A stretch of 64,000 nucleotides of DNA from Dryomyza anilis. Taxonomy: Eukaryota; Arthropoda; Insecta; Diptera; Dryomyzidae. The notes beneath the pieces were generated by a model. It did not search any database. It saw only the letters and a program-made list of their open reading frames with translations, and was not told the origin of the DNA. Position 1 is the first letter of the stretch, and every line of letters starts with the position of its first letter. The stretch spans positions 68,738,680 to 68,802,679 of the forward strand of contig OX638135.1 in assembly GCA_951804985.1 (NCBI GenBank). Direction: 5' to 3'. Shown here piece by piece: positions 12,030-24,558 of the stretch. The translations under genes and the position numbers were made by a program.

Positions 12030-12094
12030 GCTATTTTGGCAGATTAGTGCAATAAATTTAGAATTTATTTATGTAATTTTTATTACAAATAGTA
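12030..12094 (+). tRNA. trnL1: mt tRNA-Leu (CUN, TAG)
   Basis: CTATTTTGGCAGATTAGTGC start and anticodon arm AAATTTAGAATTT; ends directly before ND1. Confidence 0.9.
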
Positions 12095-12095
12095 C

Positions 12096-13022
12096 TTGTT
12101 TCATATCGAGTTAATTTTGTCATTAGTAAGAAGATTATTATTAATTGTTTGTGCATTAGTAAGAGTTGCTTTTCTAAATTTATTAGAACGAAAAGTATTA
12201 GGTTACATTCAAATTCGCAAGGGTCCTAATAAAGTTGGAATTATTGGAATTCCACAACCATTTTGTGATGCAATTAAGTTATTTACAAAGGAACAAACTT
12301 ATCCTTTGTTATCAAATTATATTTCTTATTATCTTTCTCCAGTGTTTTCATTATTTTTGTCTCTTTTAGTTTGAATGTGTATACCGTTATTAATTAAGTT
12401 ATTTTCTTTTAATTTAGGTTTATTATTTTTTAATTGCTGTACTAGTTTAGGTGTTTATACAGTTATAATTGCTGGGTGGTCTTATAATTCAAATTATGCT
12501 TTATTAGGGGGATTACGAGCGGTTGCTCAGACTATTTCTTATGAAGTCAGATTAGCTTTAATTTTATTGTCTTTTGTTTTTTTAATTGGAAATTATAATA
12601 TGATTGGATTTATTAATTATCAGTATTATACTTGATTTTTGATTATTTTATTTCCGTTAGCATTAGTTTGATTTAGAATTTCTTTAGCAGAAACTAATCG
12701 TACTCCTTTTGATTTTGCTGAAGGGGAGCCTGAGCTAGTTTCTGGGTTTAATGTTGAGTACAGAAGAGGTGGATTTGCATTAATTTTTTTAGCAGAGTAT
12801 GCTAGAATTTTATTTATAAGTATATTCATTAGACTAATATTTTTAGGTGGAGATGTATTCAATTTGTTATTTTATGTAAAGTTGACTTTTATTTCTTTTG
12901 TATTTATTTGGGTTCGTGGTACTTTACCACGATTTCGTTATGATAAATTAATGTATTTAGCTTGAAAGTGTTTTTTGCCCTTTTCTTTAAATTATCTATT
13001 ATTTTTCATTTTATTTTATTAG
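12096..13022 (+). CDS. ND1: ND1, open throughout
   Basis: NADH dehydrogenase subunit 1, at the quinone site of complex I. TTG start at 12096, as used for ND1 in many flies, and TAG at 13020-13022, about 308 residues. Landmarks are [64 protein letters not shown] and [15 protein letters not shown]. In-frame TGA codons are normal tryptophans in this code and would be stops in nuclear code. A conserved Ser in AEGESELV is Pro here. Confidence 0.9.
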
Positions 13023-13052
13023 TTTTTTTGATTTTATTAATTTAATTTAGTA

Positions 13053-13119
13053 AAGTTAATAGAAAATTTTATTTCTCTCTTATGTTTTCAAAACATAAGC
13101 TTGTTCAAGCTCATTAACT
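13053..13119 (-). tRNA. trnS2: mt tRNA-Ser (UCN, TGA)
   Basis: AGTTAATGAGCTTGAACAAG start and anticodon arm GTTTTGAAAAC. Confidence 0.92.
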
Positions 13120-13122
13120 AAT

Positions 13123-13349
13123 TTAAAAGTCTATTCATCATTTAGCTACTATTGGGTTAATTAAGTAGTACAAGAAGTATACAACAGTAAGGATTTCACC
13201 TACAATTACATATGGGTCTTCTACAGGTCGTGCTCCAATTCATGTTAATAAAATTACTGTTACTACTATACCTCAAAATATAATTTTATTAATTGGGTAT
13301 TATTTGCAATTTTTAGTAAAGGGTGATTTGATCGAATAGGTTTATTCAT
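13123..13349 (-). pseudogene. CYTB: CYTB with ~0.9-kb internal deletion
   Basis: Cytochrome b of complex III, normally ~1137 nt and eight membrane helices with two haems. Only 227 nt remain. The N-terminus (MNKPIRSNHPLLKIAN) is joined near 13299-13303 to the last ~60 residues, which start near PINKIMFW and include [14 protein letters not shown] and LINPMVAKWW. All haem-ligand histidines lie in the missing part. The break shows a few bases of A/T microhomology. The flanking tRNA-Ser and ND6 are in place, so this is an internal deletion rather than a rearrangement. Confidence 0.92.
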
Positions 13350-13871
13350 TAATTTATTAATCGTAAGGGTCCGTAGAATATTTTTGTAATTTTTACAATA
13401 GCAATTAAAGTAACTAATAAGTAATTTATTAATAAAATGGTTACTGAATTAGTAGGATAATTATATAGTTTGTATAATCTAATTGAATTTTCTAAATTAA
13501 ATGAGTTTATATTTGATAACTGTTGTATTTCGTTATTAATAGTAAAAAATTAAATCATTGATTTATCTATAATTAAAGATAAAATAAATAATACTGAAAT
13601 TATTATGATAGAAGCAATTGATAATTTTATAGATAATGAAAACATTTCGTTTGAAGCTAAAGATGTAACATAAATAAATAAAACTAATATTCCCCCTAAG
13701 AAAATTAGGAATAATACATAGGAGAATCAAAATCTTTTAGAAATTATTCCTGTAATTAAGCAAATTGTTAGGGTTTGTACTAAAAGTATTAAATATTGCC
13801 AAGGGATGAATTATTTGTATGAAGATCAAATTAAAAATTATTATAAAAGAAAATAGTATAAGTTGTATAAT
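13349..13871 (-). pseudogene. ND6: ND6 with frameshift and stop
   Basis: NADH dehydrogenase subunit 6. ATT start beside tRNA-Pro and TAA overlapping the CYTB start. The length of 523 nt is two short of the fly gene, matching a 2-base loss near 13790-13800 just after HPLA. At 13550-13552 a TAA interrupts a frame that is otherwise continuous on both sides (LIMDKSMI, then FFTINNEIQQ). The C-terminus VKITKMFYGPLRLMN is as expected. Confidence 0.87.
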
Positions 13872-13873
13872 TT

Positions 13874-13939
13874 CAAGAAGTAGTTTAATTAAAATATTAA
13901 TTTTGGGGATTAATGATAAAGAAATTTCTTTCTTCTTGA
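13874..13939 (+). tRNA. trnP: mt tRNA-Pro (TGG)
   Basis: CAAGAAG and CTTCTTG acceptor arms; anticodon arm TTAATTTTGGGGATTAA. Confidence 0.9.
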
Positions 13940-13940
13940 A

Positions 13941-14004
13941 GTTTTAAAAAAGTATCTTTTATTTTTGGATTACAAGACTAATGTTTTTATTAAACTATTA
14001 AAAC
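13941..14004 (-). tRNA. trnT: mt tRNA-Thr (TGT)
   Basis: GTTTTAATAGTTTAATAAAA start on the minus strand and anticodon region AGTCTTGTAATCC; next to tRNA-Pro as in flies. Confidence 0.88.
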
Positions 14005-14006
14005 TA

Positions 14007-14307
14007 ATGATTATAATTATATATTGAAGTCTACCAAGTATTTTGTTAATTATAGGGTTTTTTGTATTTGTTTCTAACCGTAAACATTTACTGTCTATAT
14101 TATTAAGATTAGAATATATTGTTTTAAGATTATTTTTGTTATTATTTATTTATTTATTTAAATATTTTTAATTATGAAAGATTTTTTTGTATAATATTTT
14201 TAACTTTTAGTGTCTGTGAAGGGGCGTTAGGTCTCTCAATTTTAGTTTCAATAATTCGAACCCATGGAAATGATTATTTTCAATCTTTTAATTCTTTACA
14301 ATGTTAA
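14007..14307 (+). pseudogene. ND4L: ND4L, frameshifted
   Basis: NADH dehydrogenase subunit 4L. The ATG start reads [19 protein letters not shown], and the TAA overlaps the ND4 start by seven bases as usual. An expanded TTTA-type run near 14150-14165 shifts the frame; beyond it the family sequence resumes in another frame (NYES, then [17 protein letters not shown]). The total length is about 10 nt above normal, which fits slippage. Confidence 0.85.
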
Positions 14308-15146
14308 AAATTTTATTTATAATTTTATTTTTAGTTCCAGTGTGTTTTATTAATAATGCTTTTTGAATGGTTCAGAATTTATTATTTATTATTACATTTT
14401 TTGTTATTGTGTTTAACTATTTCAGAAATTATTTTATAAATATTTATTATTTTTTAGGGTGTGATATATTGTCTTATGGATACGGTTTATTACGAGTATT
14501 TTCTTTTTTTTTTTCAATTAGTTGGGTTAAAATTAAATTTTTTCTGGATTATAATTAAACTAATTAAAACACCTCCTAGTTTTAATTAGTTTTGTTTGTT
14601 TGCGGCAAACAGATCTTAAGGCTTTAATTGCTTATTCTTCTGTGACGCATATGGGAATTGTTTTAGCTGGATTAATAACTATAAGATATTGAGGTATATG
14701 TGGGTCTTATACATTAATAATTGCTCATGGACTATGTTCTTCTGGTTTATTTTGTTTAGCAAATATTACGTATGAACGGTTAGGGAGACGAAGTCTTTTA
14801 ATTAATAAGGGGTTTTTAAATTTTATACCTTCAATAACTTTATGATGATTTCTATTAAGATCAGCTAATATAGCAGCTCCACCAACATTAAATTTATTAG
14901 GTGAAATTTCTTTATTAAATAGAATTGTTGGTTGGTCATGAGTGTCAATGATTATACTATCTTTATTATCTTTTTTTAGAGCTGCTTATACTTTATATTT
15001 ATATGCCTATAGACAACATGGTAAAATTTTCTCTGGAGCTTATTCATTTAGAGGTGGTAATATTCGTGAGTATTTACTATTATTTTTACATTGATTCCCT
15101 TTAAATTTATTAATTTTAAAAAGAAATATGTGTATACTTTGATTAT
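14301..15146 (+). pseudogene. ND4: ND4, copy 2, internally deleted
   Basis: Complex I subunit 4. The N-terminal ~60 residues (to LGCDMLSYG) are joined at about 14471-14485 to a later part that begins GGYGLLRVFSF. Roughly 500 bp of the fly gene are absent. Both sides of the junction share the bases TATGG. Downstream, near 14560-14590, a short block reads as the reverse complement of the expected codons for GGVL, so the frame is broken again. The C-terminal part, shared with the window start, then continues to an incomplete T stop at tRNA-His. Confidence 0.9.
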
Positions 15147-15211
15147 ATTTAAATAGTTTATTAAAAATATTGATTTGTGGTGTCAATGATATGAATTTAT
15201 TCATTTTAAAT
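15147..15211 (+). tRNA. trnH: mt tRNA-His (GTG), copy 2
   Basis: Same 65-nt sequence as 488-552. Confidence 0.92.
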
Positions 15212-16682
15212 CGTGAAATTTATTTCAATTTGTACAATTAGTTTTTTATCTTTAATTTCTATTAGAATTAGATTATTTTTTATCAGTTTAAATTTTTTGC
15301 TTAATGAATTAGTTTATTTTTTGGAATGAGAAATTCTTCTAGAATTATTATAACTTTTTTATTTGATTGAATAAGTTTAATATTTATGTCGTTTGTGTTA
15401 ATAATTGCTTCATTAGTAATTTTTTACAGAAAGGAGTATATAAGAGGGGACATTAATATTAATCGGTTCATTATGCTTTTGTTGATATTTGTAATATCAA
15501 TGATATTATTAATTATTAGACCTAATTTAATTAGTATTTTATTAGGATGAGATGGTTTAGGACTAGTGTCTTATTGTTTAGTAATTTTTTTTCAAAATGT
15601 TAAATCATTTAATGCTGGTATATTGACTGCTTTATCAAATCGAATTGGTGATGTTGCTTTATTATTAGCAATTGCATGAATATTAAATTATGGTAGATGA
15701 AATTATATTTTCTATTTAGAAATAATAGTTAATAGACCTTCTATAATAATTATTGGTGGATTAGTAGTTTTAGCTGCTATAACTAAAAGTGCTCAGATTC
15801 CGTTTTCTTCTTGACTACCAGCTGCTATAGCCGCACCAACACCGGTTTCTGCTCTAGTTCATTCTTCAACATTAGTTACAGCTGGGGTTTATCTATTGAT
15901 TCGATTTAATGTTCTTTTATGTGATACTTATTTAGGACAATTTTTATTGTTATTGTCAGGACTTACAATATTTATGGCTGGGTTAGGAGCTAATTTCGAA
16001 TTTGATTTAAAAAAAATTATTGCGTTATCAACATTAAGTCAATTAGGTTTAATAATAAGTATTTTATCAATAGGGTTTTATAAAATTGCATTTTTTCACC
16101 TTTTGACTCATGCATTATTTAAGGCTTTGTTATTTATATTGCAGCACATAATTCAGCTGTAATTCACAATATGAATAATTCACAAGATATTCGTCTTATA
16201 GGTGGATTAAGAATTCATATACCTTTAACTTCAGCTTGTTTAAATGTTGCTAATTTTGATTTATGTGTAATACCATTTTTAGCTGGATTTTATTCAAAGG
16301 ATTTAATTTTAGAAGTTGTTTCTATAAGAAATATTAATATATTTTCTTTCTTTTTATATTTTTTTCTACTGGGTTAACTGTGTGTTATTCATTCCGATTA
16401 GTTTATTATTCGATAACTGGTGAATTAAATTGTGGTTCTTTAAATATATTAAATTATGAAGGATGAATTATACTGCGTGGAATATTAGGATTGTTATTTA
16501 TAAGAATTATTGGAGGGAGAATGTTAAATTGACTAATTTTTAGAACTCCAGATATAATTTGTTTACCTTTTTATTTAAAGTTTCTGACAATATTTGTATG
16601 TATTTCAGGTGGTATTATTGGTTACATAATCTCTAATGTTTCTTTATACTTTATCAATAAATCAATCAATAATTATTCTTTA
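15212..16682 (+). pseudogene. ND5: ND5, copy 2, truncated and frameshifted
   Basis: Second copy of ND5, cut at 16682 so that roughly the last 85 residues are missing. It lacks 13 bases near 15335 (after FLEWE) that copy 1 keeps. It retains the block near 16140-16165 that copy 1 lost, but with one G missing from the ATATGTGC that a functional gene would have. It keeps the canonical phenylalanine in QIPFSSW, where copy 1 has isoleucine. The two copies have thus decayed, or been mis-sequenced, independently. Confidence 0.9.
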
Positions 16683-17001
16683 CACTGTTTGCAATACCAA
16701 AAGGCGTTACTGTCTCCGATTCTAAAGGTACGTTGCCAACAACGTGTCACTTCGCATCAGGCATAGATCACATCCTGAATCTATCAAGGCTGTAAAATTA
16801 ATATTATTGTATTCTACAATCTTGAAGATCAGGCCATGTTTGGATGACTTATCTACAACATTAATGTTATTTCTGTATTTGTCTTTCCGTTACACGATGT
16901 CCTAATTCATTGCACCTGAAACATCTAACACGGTTTTCTGGACAATCTTTGAATACATGCGAATCTCTTCCGCATTTGTAACATTTTCTAGGCGTGGTAT
17001 C
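16683..17001 (-). pseudogene. LTR-retrotransposon zinc knuckle and protease part
   Basis: Continues the gag ORF in another frame on the minus strand. A CCHC zinc knuckle reads CYKCGRDSHVFKDC; a second (CFRCNELGH) follows but its last cysteine position is Arg. Further on, LIDSGCDLCLMRSD carries the DSG catalytic motif of a retroviral-type aspartic protease. A stop follows and the element is then cut by the NUMT junction, so reverse transcriptase and integrase are not present here. The frame change relative to gag may be a mutation or a programmed shift; the sequence alone does not decide. Confidence 0.75.
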
Positions 17002-17829
17002 TTATCGAATATTTTGTCGCATATCTTGTCGCGACACCACTTGATTATTCCTGTATGCCGACTGTGATGTGGCCCACCAGTTTGGGAACTGGTGATTTCC
17101 ACTTTGCTGTGATGTAGGCCAGCGGTTTGAAGACTGACTGGTACCACGAACCTTCTCGTATATTTTAATTTTCTCCTTTAATTTAGATATCGATTTTGCT
17201 TGATACAATATAGTTTTAATGAACCTTGTATCCGGTAATCCACAAAATACCAAACTCTCCTCATCTAACTTTATGGATTTTCCAATCTCCATTAGGTTGT
17301 ATAAATATTCCCTGAGTGTTTCGTCTTGCTTCTTTCCACGTTTTCTCAGAATACGATGTACCTCAGCTGAAGATACCTTTTCACCGAATTCATCCACTAG
17401 AGCTTCTTTTAATGATAACCAATCACGGATACCTGTCTGACTCCTTATAAATAGTTTCGGTGCTCCCTGCAGCAATTGCTTAGAATATACAAATTTCTTC
17501 AAATTTGTCCAGTTGACTGTTGCAGCGCTGTCTTCGAATTCACTGATCCATTGGTGAACATCTGGCGAATCTATGCCGTTGAATGTTGATACGCTATCTT
17601 CAATATACTTAAGTGTGAACTTATTTGCTTCAGCGGAACGTACGGGGCCAGTTGCATCTTTGTATCTGGATCGAACGGATTCTTCATCACTTAACTCTTC
17701 GGATGGGTCGAAGTGTTGGAGAAGTCTGTCCTGTAGTGTAGATTTTCGTCCTCGTGTGTCCAAACCTAAACGCATAAGTTGATTTTTTAGTGCTTCTAAT
17801 GTCATCTGCATTATTGTCTGTGTATCCAT
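17002..17829 (-). CDS. LTR-retrotransposon Gag (SAP domain)
   Basis: An intact 275-residue reading frame. Residues ~10-43 fit a SAP motif (LEALKNQLMRLGL, G-RK, LQDRLLQHF), seen at the N-terminus of some gypsy-type Gag proteins. Residues ~65-200 fit the Gag core (FNGIDSPDVHQWISEFE, LFIRSQ, ALVDEFGE, LREYLYNLMEIG, VFCGLPDT). The C-terminus is rich in Gln, Ser and Asn. The zinc knuckles and protease lie immediately downstream in another frame. This is a capsid-forming protein of an LTR retrotransposon, most likely Ty3/gypsy-like. The GC content is higher than in the mitochondrial DNA it abuts. Confidence 0.8.
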   Translation of the reverse strand: MDTQTIMQMTLEALKNQLMRLGLDTRGRKSTLQDRLLQHFDPSEELSDEESVRSRYKDATGPVRSAEANKFTLKYIEDSVSTFNGIDSPDVHQWISEFEDSAATVNWTNLKKFVYSKQLLQGAPKLFIRSQTGIRDWLSLKEALVDEFGEKVSSAEVHRILRKRGKKQDETLREYLYNLMEIGKSIKLDEESLVFCGLPDTRFIKTILYQAKSISKLKEKIKIYEKVRGTSQSSNRWPTSQQSGNHQFPNWWATSQSAYRNNQVVSRQDMRQNIR

Positions 17830-18762
17830 GATTGCAATGTGTGTTTTAACAATTATTTGATATAATTTAAATAAATTATATTTATAAATAAGGAATATAA
17901 TTATAGTTTTTATATATATCGCACAATAAATTAATTAAGTTTTATATTATAAATAGTATGTATATTAAATCTGGTATGTATTATTTAATTTAAATATATT
18001 TTAGATATTTAGGTCTCTTCTTGTTTCTTAGCAAATAAGACCGAGTTCTGCGCAGCGTTGTCCTGAGGCGATGACAAAACTTCCACTCACCTTACAGATT
18101 TGCAAATACCTTTAGTTAATTCCCTCTAATTTCGTAGTCTAGTGCGAATCTTTGCTCGTTATGCGTTTTTTGTTCGTTGCTGTAGTTGTCGTTCTGCTTC
18201 TTTTATCCGCTTCTTTTCTCTACTTAATTTTCTTTCACGATCCTTTTTCCTCCGATCAAAATAGTCCGTTTTGGTGCCTTTCTCTGCTTTTCTTTTATAC
18301 GATTTTTTGCTTGTCTTGTTGTTACATATGCGGTTTCTTAGTGGAAACTGTGCATATAAGTAGTGCTTTATTTTATGTCATTTTTAATTTTAAGTTCATT
18401 TCTTTTAGTTATTTTCGCGTTTCATTTTTATGGACTCAATTTAAATTCGACCGGTTAAACCCCCATGTAGGAATTGAGATGTTTTCCTTAATTAAAAGTC
18501 GCGATCCAATTTAACAATATTTCATTTTCTGTATAAATTTTAAAACAACACAACCATATTTTATGATATTAAATTACAAACTAAAAACTTGAACAACAAT
18601 TTATGATTATTAAAAACTGACATGATTAAATATTATGTTTTAAAATATTTGTTTGTTTCTATTGTTTTATTTGTGTTGTAGTTATGTGTCTAGTCTGTAA
18701 GTGTATGTCCGTCTGACCTCTCTCCCACATATATTTATATTTTTTTATATTTATATGTTTTT
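17830..18762. other. Retrotransposon leader / unassigned AT-rich DNA
   Basis: Upstream of gag on its strand, so it should hold the leader and perhaps a 5' LTR. I could not identify LTR ends or a primer-binding site with confidence. A 120-codon plus-strand frame at 18152-18514 is hydrophobic, low in complexity and resembles nothing I recognise; I do not call it a gene. The interval runs into the 8-bp array. Confidence 0.4.
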
Positions 18763-21700
18763 ATATTTATATATTTATATATTTATATATTTATATATTT
18801 ATATATTTATATATTTATATATTTATATATTTATATATTTATATATTTATATATTTATATATTTATATATTTATATATTTATATATTTATATATTTATAT
18901 ATTTATATATTTATATATTTATATATTTATATATTTATATATTTATATATTTATATATTTATATATTTATATATTTATATATTTATATATTTATATATTT
19001 ATATATTTATATATTTATATATTTATATATTTATATATTTATATATTTATATATTTATATATTTATATATTTATATATTTATATATTTATATATTTATAT
19101 ATTTATATATTTATATATTTATATATTTATATATTTATATATTTATATATTTATATATTTATATATTTATATATTTATATATTTATATATTTATATATTT
19201 ATATATTTATATATTTATATATTTATATATTTATATATTTATATATTTATATATTTATATATTTATATATTTATATATTTATATATTTATATATTTATAT
19301 ATTTATATATTTATATATTTATATATTTATATATTTATATATTTATATATTTATATATTTATATATTTATATATTTATATATTTATATATTTATATATTT
19401 ATATATTTATATATTTATATATTTATATATTTATATATTTATATATTTATATATTTATATATTTATATATTTATATATTTATATATTTATATATTTATAT
19501 ATTTATATATTTATATATTTATATATTTATATATTTATATATTTATATATTTATATATTTATATATTTATATATTTATATATTTATATATTTATATATTT
19601 ATATATTTATATATTTATATATTTATATATTTATATATTTATATATTTATATATTTATATATTTATATATTTATATATTTATATATTTATATATTTATAT
19701 ATTTATATATTTATATATTTATATATTTATATATTTATATATTTATATATTTATATATTTATATATTTATATATTTATATATTTATATATTTATATATTT
19801 ATATATTTATATATTTATATATTTATATATTTATATATTTATATATTTATATATTTATATATTTATATATTTATATATTTATATATTTATATATTTATAT
19901 ATTTATATATTTATATATTTATATATTTATATATTTATATATTTATATATTTATATATTTATATATTTATATATTTATATATTTATATATTTATATATTT
20001 ATATATTTATATATTTATATATTTATATATTTATATATTTATATATTTATATATTTATATATTTATATATTTATATATTTATATATTTATATATTTATAT
20101 ATTTATATATTTATATATTTATATATTTATATATTTATATATTTATATATTTATATATTTATATATTTATATATTTATATATTTATATATTTATATATTT
20201 ATATATTTATATATTTATATATTTATATATTTATATATTTATATATTTATATATTTATATATTTATATATTTATATATTTATATATTTATATATTTATAT
20301 ATTTATATATTTATATATTTATATATTTATATATTTATATATTTATATATTTATATATTTATATATTTATATATTTATATATTTATATATTTATATATTT
20401 ATATATTTATATATTTATATATTTATATATTTATATATTTATATATTTATATATTTATATATTTATATATTTATATATTTATATATTTATATATTTATAT
20501 ATTTATATATTTATATATTTATATATTTATATATTTATATATTTATATATTTATATATTTATATATTTATATATTTATATATTTATATATTTATATATTT
20601 ATATATTTATATATTTATATATTTATATATTTATATATTTATATATTTATATATTTATATATTTATATATTTATATATTTATATATTTATATATTTATAT
20701 ATTTATATATTTATATATTTATATATTTATATATTTATATATTTATATATTTATATATTTATATATTTATATATTTATATATTTATATATTTATATATTT
20801 ATATATTTATATATTTATATATTTATATATTTATATATTTATATATTTATATATTTATATATTTATATATTTATATATTTATATATTTATATATTTATAT
20901 ATTTATATATTTATATATTTATATATTTATATATTTATATATTTATATATTTATATATTTATATATTTATATATTTATATATTTATATATTTATATATTT
21001 ATATATTTATATATTTATATATTTATATATTTATATATTTATATATTTATATATTTATATATTTATATATTTATATATTTATATATTTATATATTTATAT
21101 ATTTATATATTTATATATTTATATATTTATATATTTATATATTTATATATTTATATATTTATATATTTATATATTTATATATTTATATATTTATATATTT
21201 ATATATTTATATATTTATATATTTATATATTTATATATTTATATATTTATATATTTATATATTTATATATTTATATATTTATATATTTATATATTTATAT
21301 ATTTATATATTTATATATTTATATATTTATATATTTATATATTTATATATTTATATATTTATATATTTATATATTTATATATTTATATATTTATATATTT
21401 ATATATTTATATATTTATATATTTATATATTTATATATTTATATATTTATATATTTATATATTTATATATTTATATATTTATATATTTATATATTTATAT
21501 ATTTATATATTTATATATTTATATATTTATATATTTATATATTTATATATTTATATATTTATATATTTATATATTTATATATTTATATATTTATATATTT
21601 ATATATTTATATATTTATATATTTATATATTTATATATTTATATATTTATATATTTATATATTTATATATTTATATATTTATATATTTATATATTTATAT

Positions 21701-24558
21701 ATTTATATATTTATATATTTATATATTTATATATTTATATATTTATATATTTATATATTTATATATTTATATATTTATATATTTATATATTTATATATTT
21801 ATATATTTATATATTTATATATTTATATATTTATATATTTATATATTTATATATTTATATATTTATATATTTATATATTTATATATTTATATATTTATAT
21901 ATTTATATATTTATATATTTATATATTTATATATTTATATATTTATATATTTATATATTTATATATTTATATATTTATATATTTATATATTTATATATTT
22001 ATATATTTATATATTTATATATTTATATATTTATATATTTATATATTTATATATTTATATATTTATATATTTATATATTTATATATTTATATATTTATAT
22101 ATTTATATATTTATATATTTATATATTTATATATTTATATATTTATATATTTATATATTTATATATTTATATATTTATATATTTATATATTTATATATTT
22201 ATATATTTATATATTTATATATTTATATATTTATATATTTATATATTTATATATTTATATATTTATATATTTATATATTTATATATTTATATATTTATAT
22301 ATTTATATATTTATATATTTATATATTTATATATTTATATATTTATATATTTATATATTTATATATTTATATATTTATATATTTATATATTTATATATTT
22401 ATATATTTATATATTTATATATTTATATATTTATATATTTATATATTTATATATTTATATATTTATATATTTATATATTTATATATTTATATATTTATAT
22501 ATTTATATATTTATATATTTATATATTTATATATTTATATATTTATATATTTATATATTTATATATTTATATATTTATATATTTATATATTTATATATTT
22601 ATATATTTATATATTTATATATTTATATATTTATATATTTATATATTTATATATTTATATATTTATATATTTATATATTTATATATTTATATATTTATAT
22701 ATTTATATATTTATATATTTATATATTTATATATTTATATATTTATATATTTATATATTTATATATTTATATATTTATATATTTATATATTTATATATTT
22801 ATATATTTATATATTTATATATTTATATATTTATATATTTATATATTTATATATTTATATATTTATATATTTATATATTTATATATTTATATATTTATAT
22901 ATTTATATATTTATATATTTATATATTTATATATTTATATATTTATATATTTATATATTTATATATTTATATATTTATATATTTATATATTTATATATTT
23001 ATATATTTATATATTTATATATTTATATATTTATATATTTATATATTTATATATTTATATATTTATATATTTATATATTTATATATTTATATATTTATAT
23101 ATTTATATATTTATATATTTATATATTTATATATTTATATATTTATATATTTATATATTTATATATTTATATATTTATATATTTATATATTTATATATTT
23201 ATATATTTATATATTTATATATTTATATATTTATATATTTATATATTTATATATTTATATATTTATATATTTATATATTTATATATTTATATATTTATAT
23301 ATTTATATATTTATATATTTATATATTTATATATTTATATATTTATATATTTATATATTTATATATTTATATATTTATATATTTATATATTTATATATTT
23401 ATATATTTATATATTTATATATTTATATATTTATATATTTATATATTTATATATTTATATATTTATATATTTATATATTTATATATTTATATATTTATAT
23501 ATTTATATATTTATATATTTATATATTTATATATTTATATATTTATATATTTATATATTTATATATTTATATATTTATATATTTATATATTTATATATTT
23601 ATATATTTATATATTTATATATTTATATATTTATATATTTATATATTTATATATTTATATATTTATATATTTATATATTTATATATTTATATATTTATAT
23701 ATTTATATATTTATATATTTATATATTTATATATTTATATATTTATATATTTATATATTTATATATTTATATATTTATATATTTATATATTTATATATTT
23801 ATATATTTATATATTTATATATTTATATATTTATATATTTATATATTTATATATTTATATATTTATATATTTATATATTTATATATTTATATATTTATAT
23901 ATTTATATATTTATATATTTATATATTTATATATTTATATATTTATATATTTATATATTTATATATTTATATATTTATATATTTATATATTTATATATTT
24001 ATATATTTATATATTTATATATTTATATATTTATATATTTATATATTTATATATTTATATATTTATATATTTATATATTTATATATTTATATATTTATAT
24101 ATTTATATATTTATATATTTATATATTTATATATTTATATATTTATATATTTATATATTTATATATTTATATATTTATATATTTATATATTTATATATTT
24201 ATATATTTATATATTTATATATTTATATATTTATATATTTATATATTTATATATTTATATATTTATATATTTATATATTTATATATTTATATATTTATAT
24301 ATTTATATATTTATATATTTATATATTTATATATTTATATATTTATATATTTATATATTTATATATTTATATATTTATATATTTATATATTTATATATTT
24401 ATATATTTATATATTTATATATTTATATATTTATATATTTATATATTTATATATTTATATATTTATATATTTATATATTTATATATTTATATATTTATAT
24501 ATTTATATATTTATATATTTATATATTTATATATTTATATATTTATATATTTATATAT
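18763..24558. repeat. 5.8-kb array of the 8-bp unit ATTTATAT
   Basis: About 724 head-to-tail copies of an 8-bp unit, with no variant seen by eye after a short degenerate lead-in (18730-18762). Eight is not a multiple of three, so three frames cycle through the same 8-residue peptide (IYIFIYLY), and none meets a stop. This produces a 1959-codon open frame (18701-24580) that is an artefact of composition. The uniformity means very recent expansion, strong homogenisation or a collapsed/extended assembly. Confidence 0.97.

Larger units (their letters stand above)
14661..16682 (+). repeat. Direct repeat copy 2 (ND4-ND5)
   Basis: Second copy of window bases 1-2011, same orientation. It ends at the mitochondrial/non-mitochondrial junction. 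Its presence shows the insertion covers more than one turn of the circle. Confidence 0.95.

Noticed and set aside
17219..17782. Plus-strand ORFs opposite gag
   Set aside because: Shadows of the Gag frame, which has recognisable SAP and Gag-core motifs.
18152..18514. 120-codon hydrophobic ORF
   Set aside because: Low complexity, no domain, lies antisense in the presumed leader of the LTR element.
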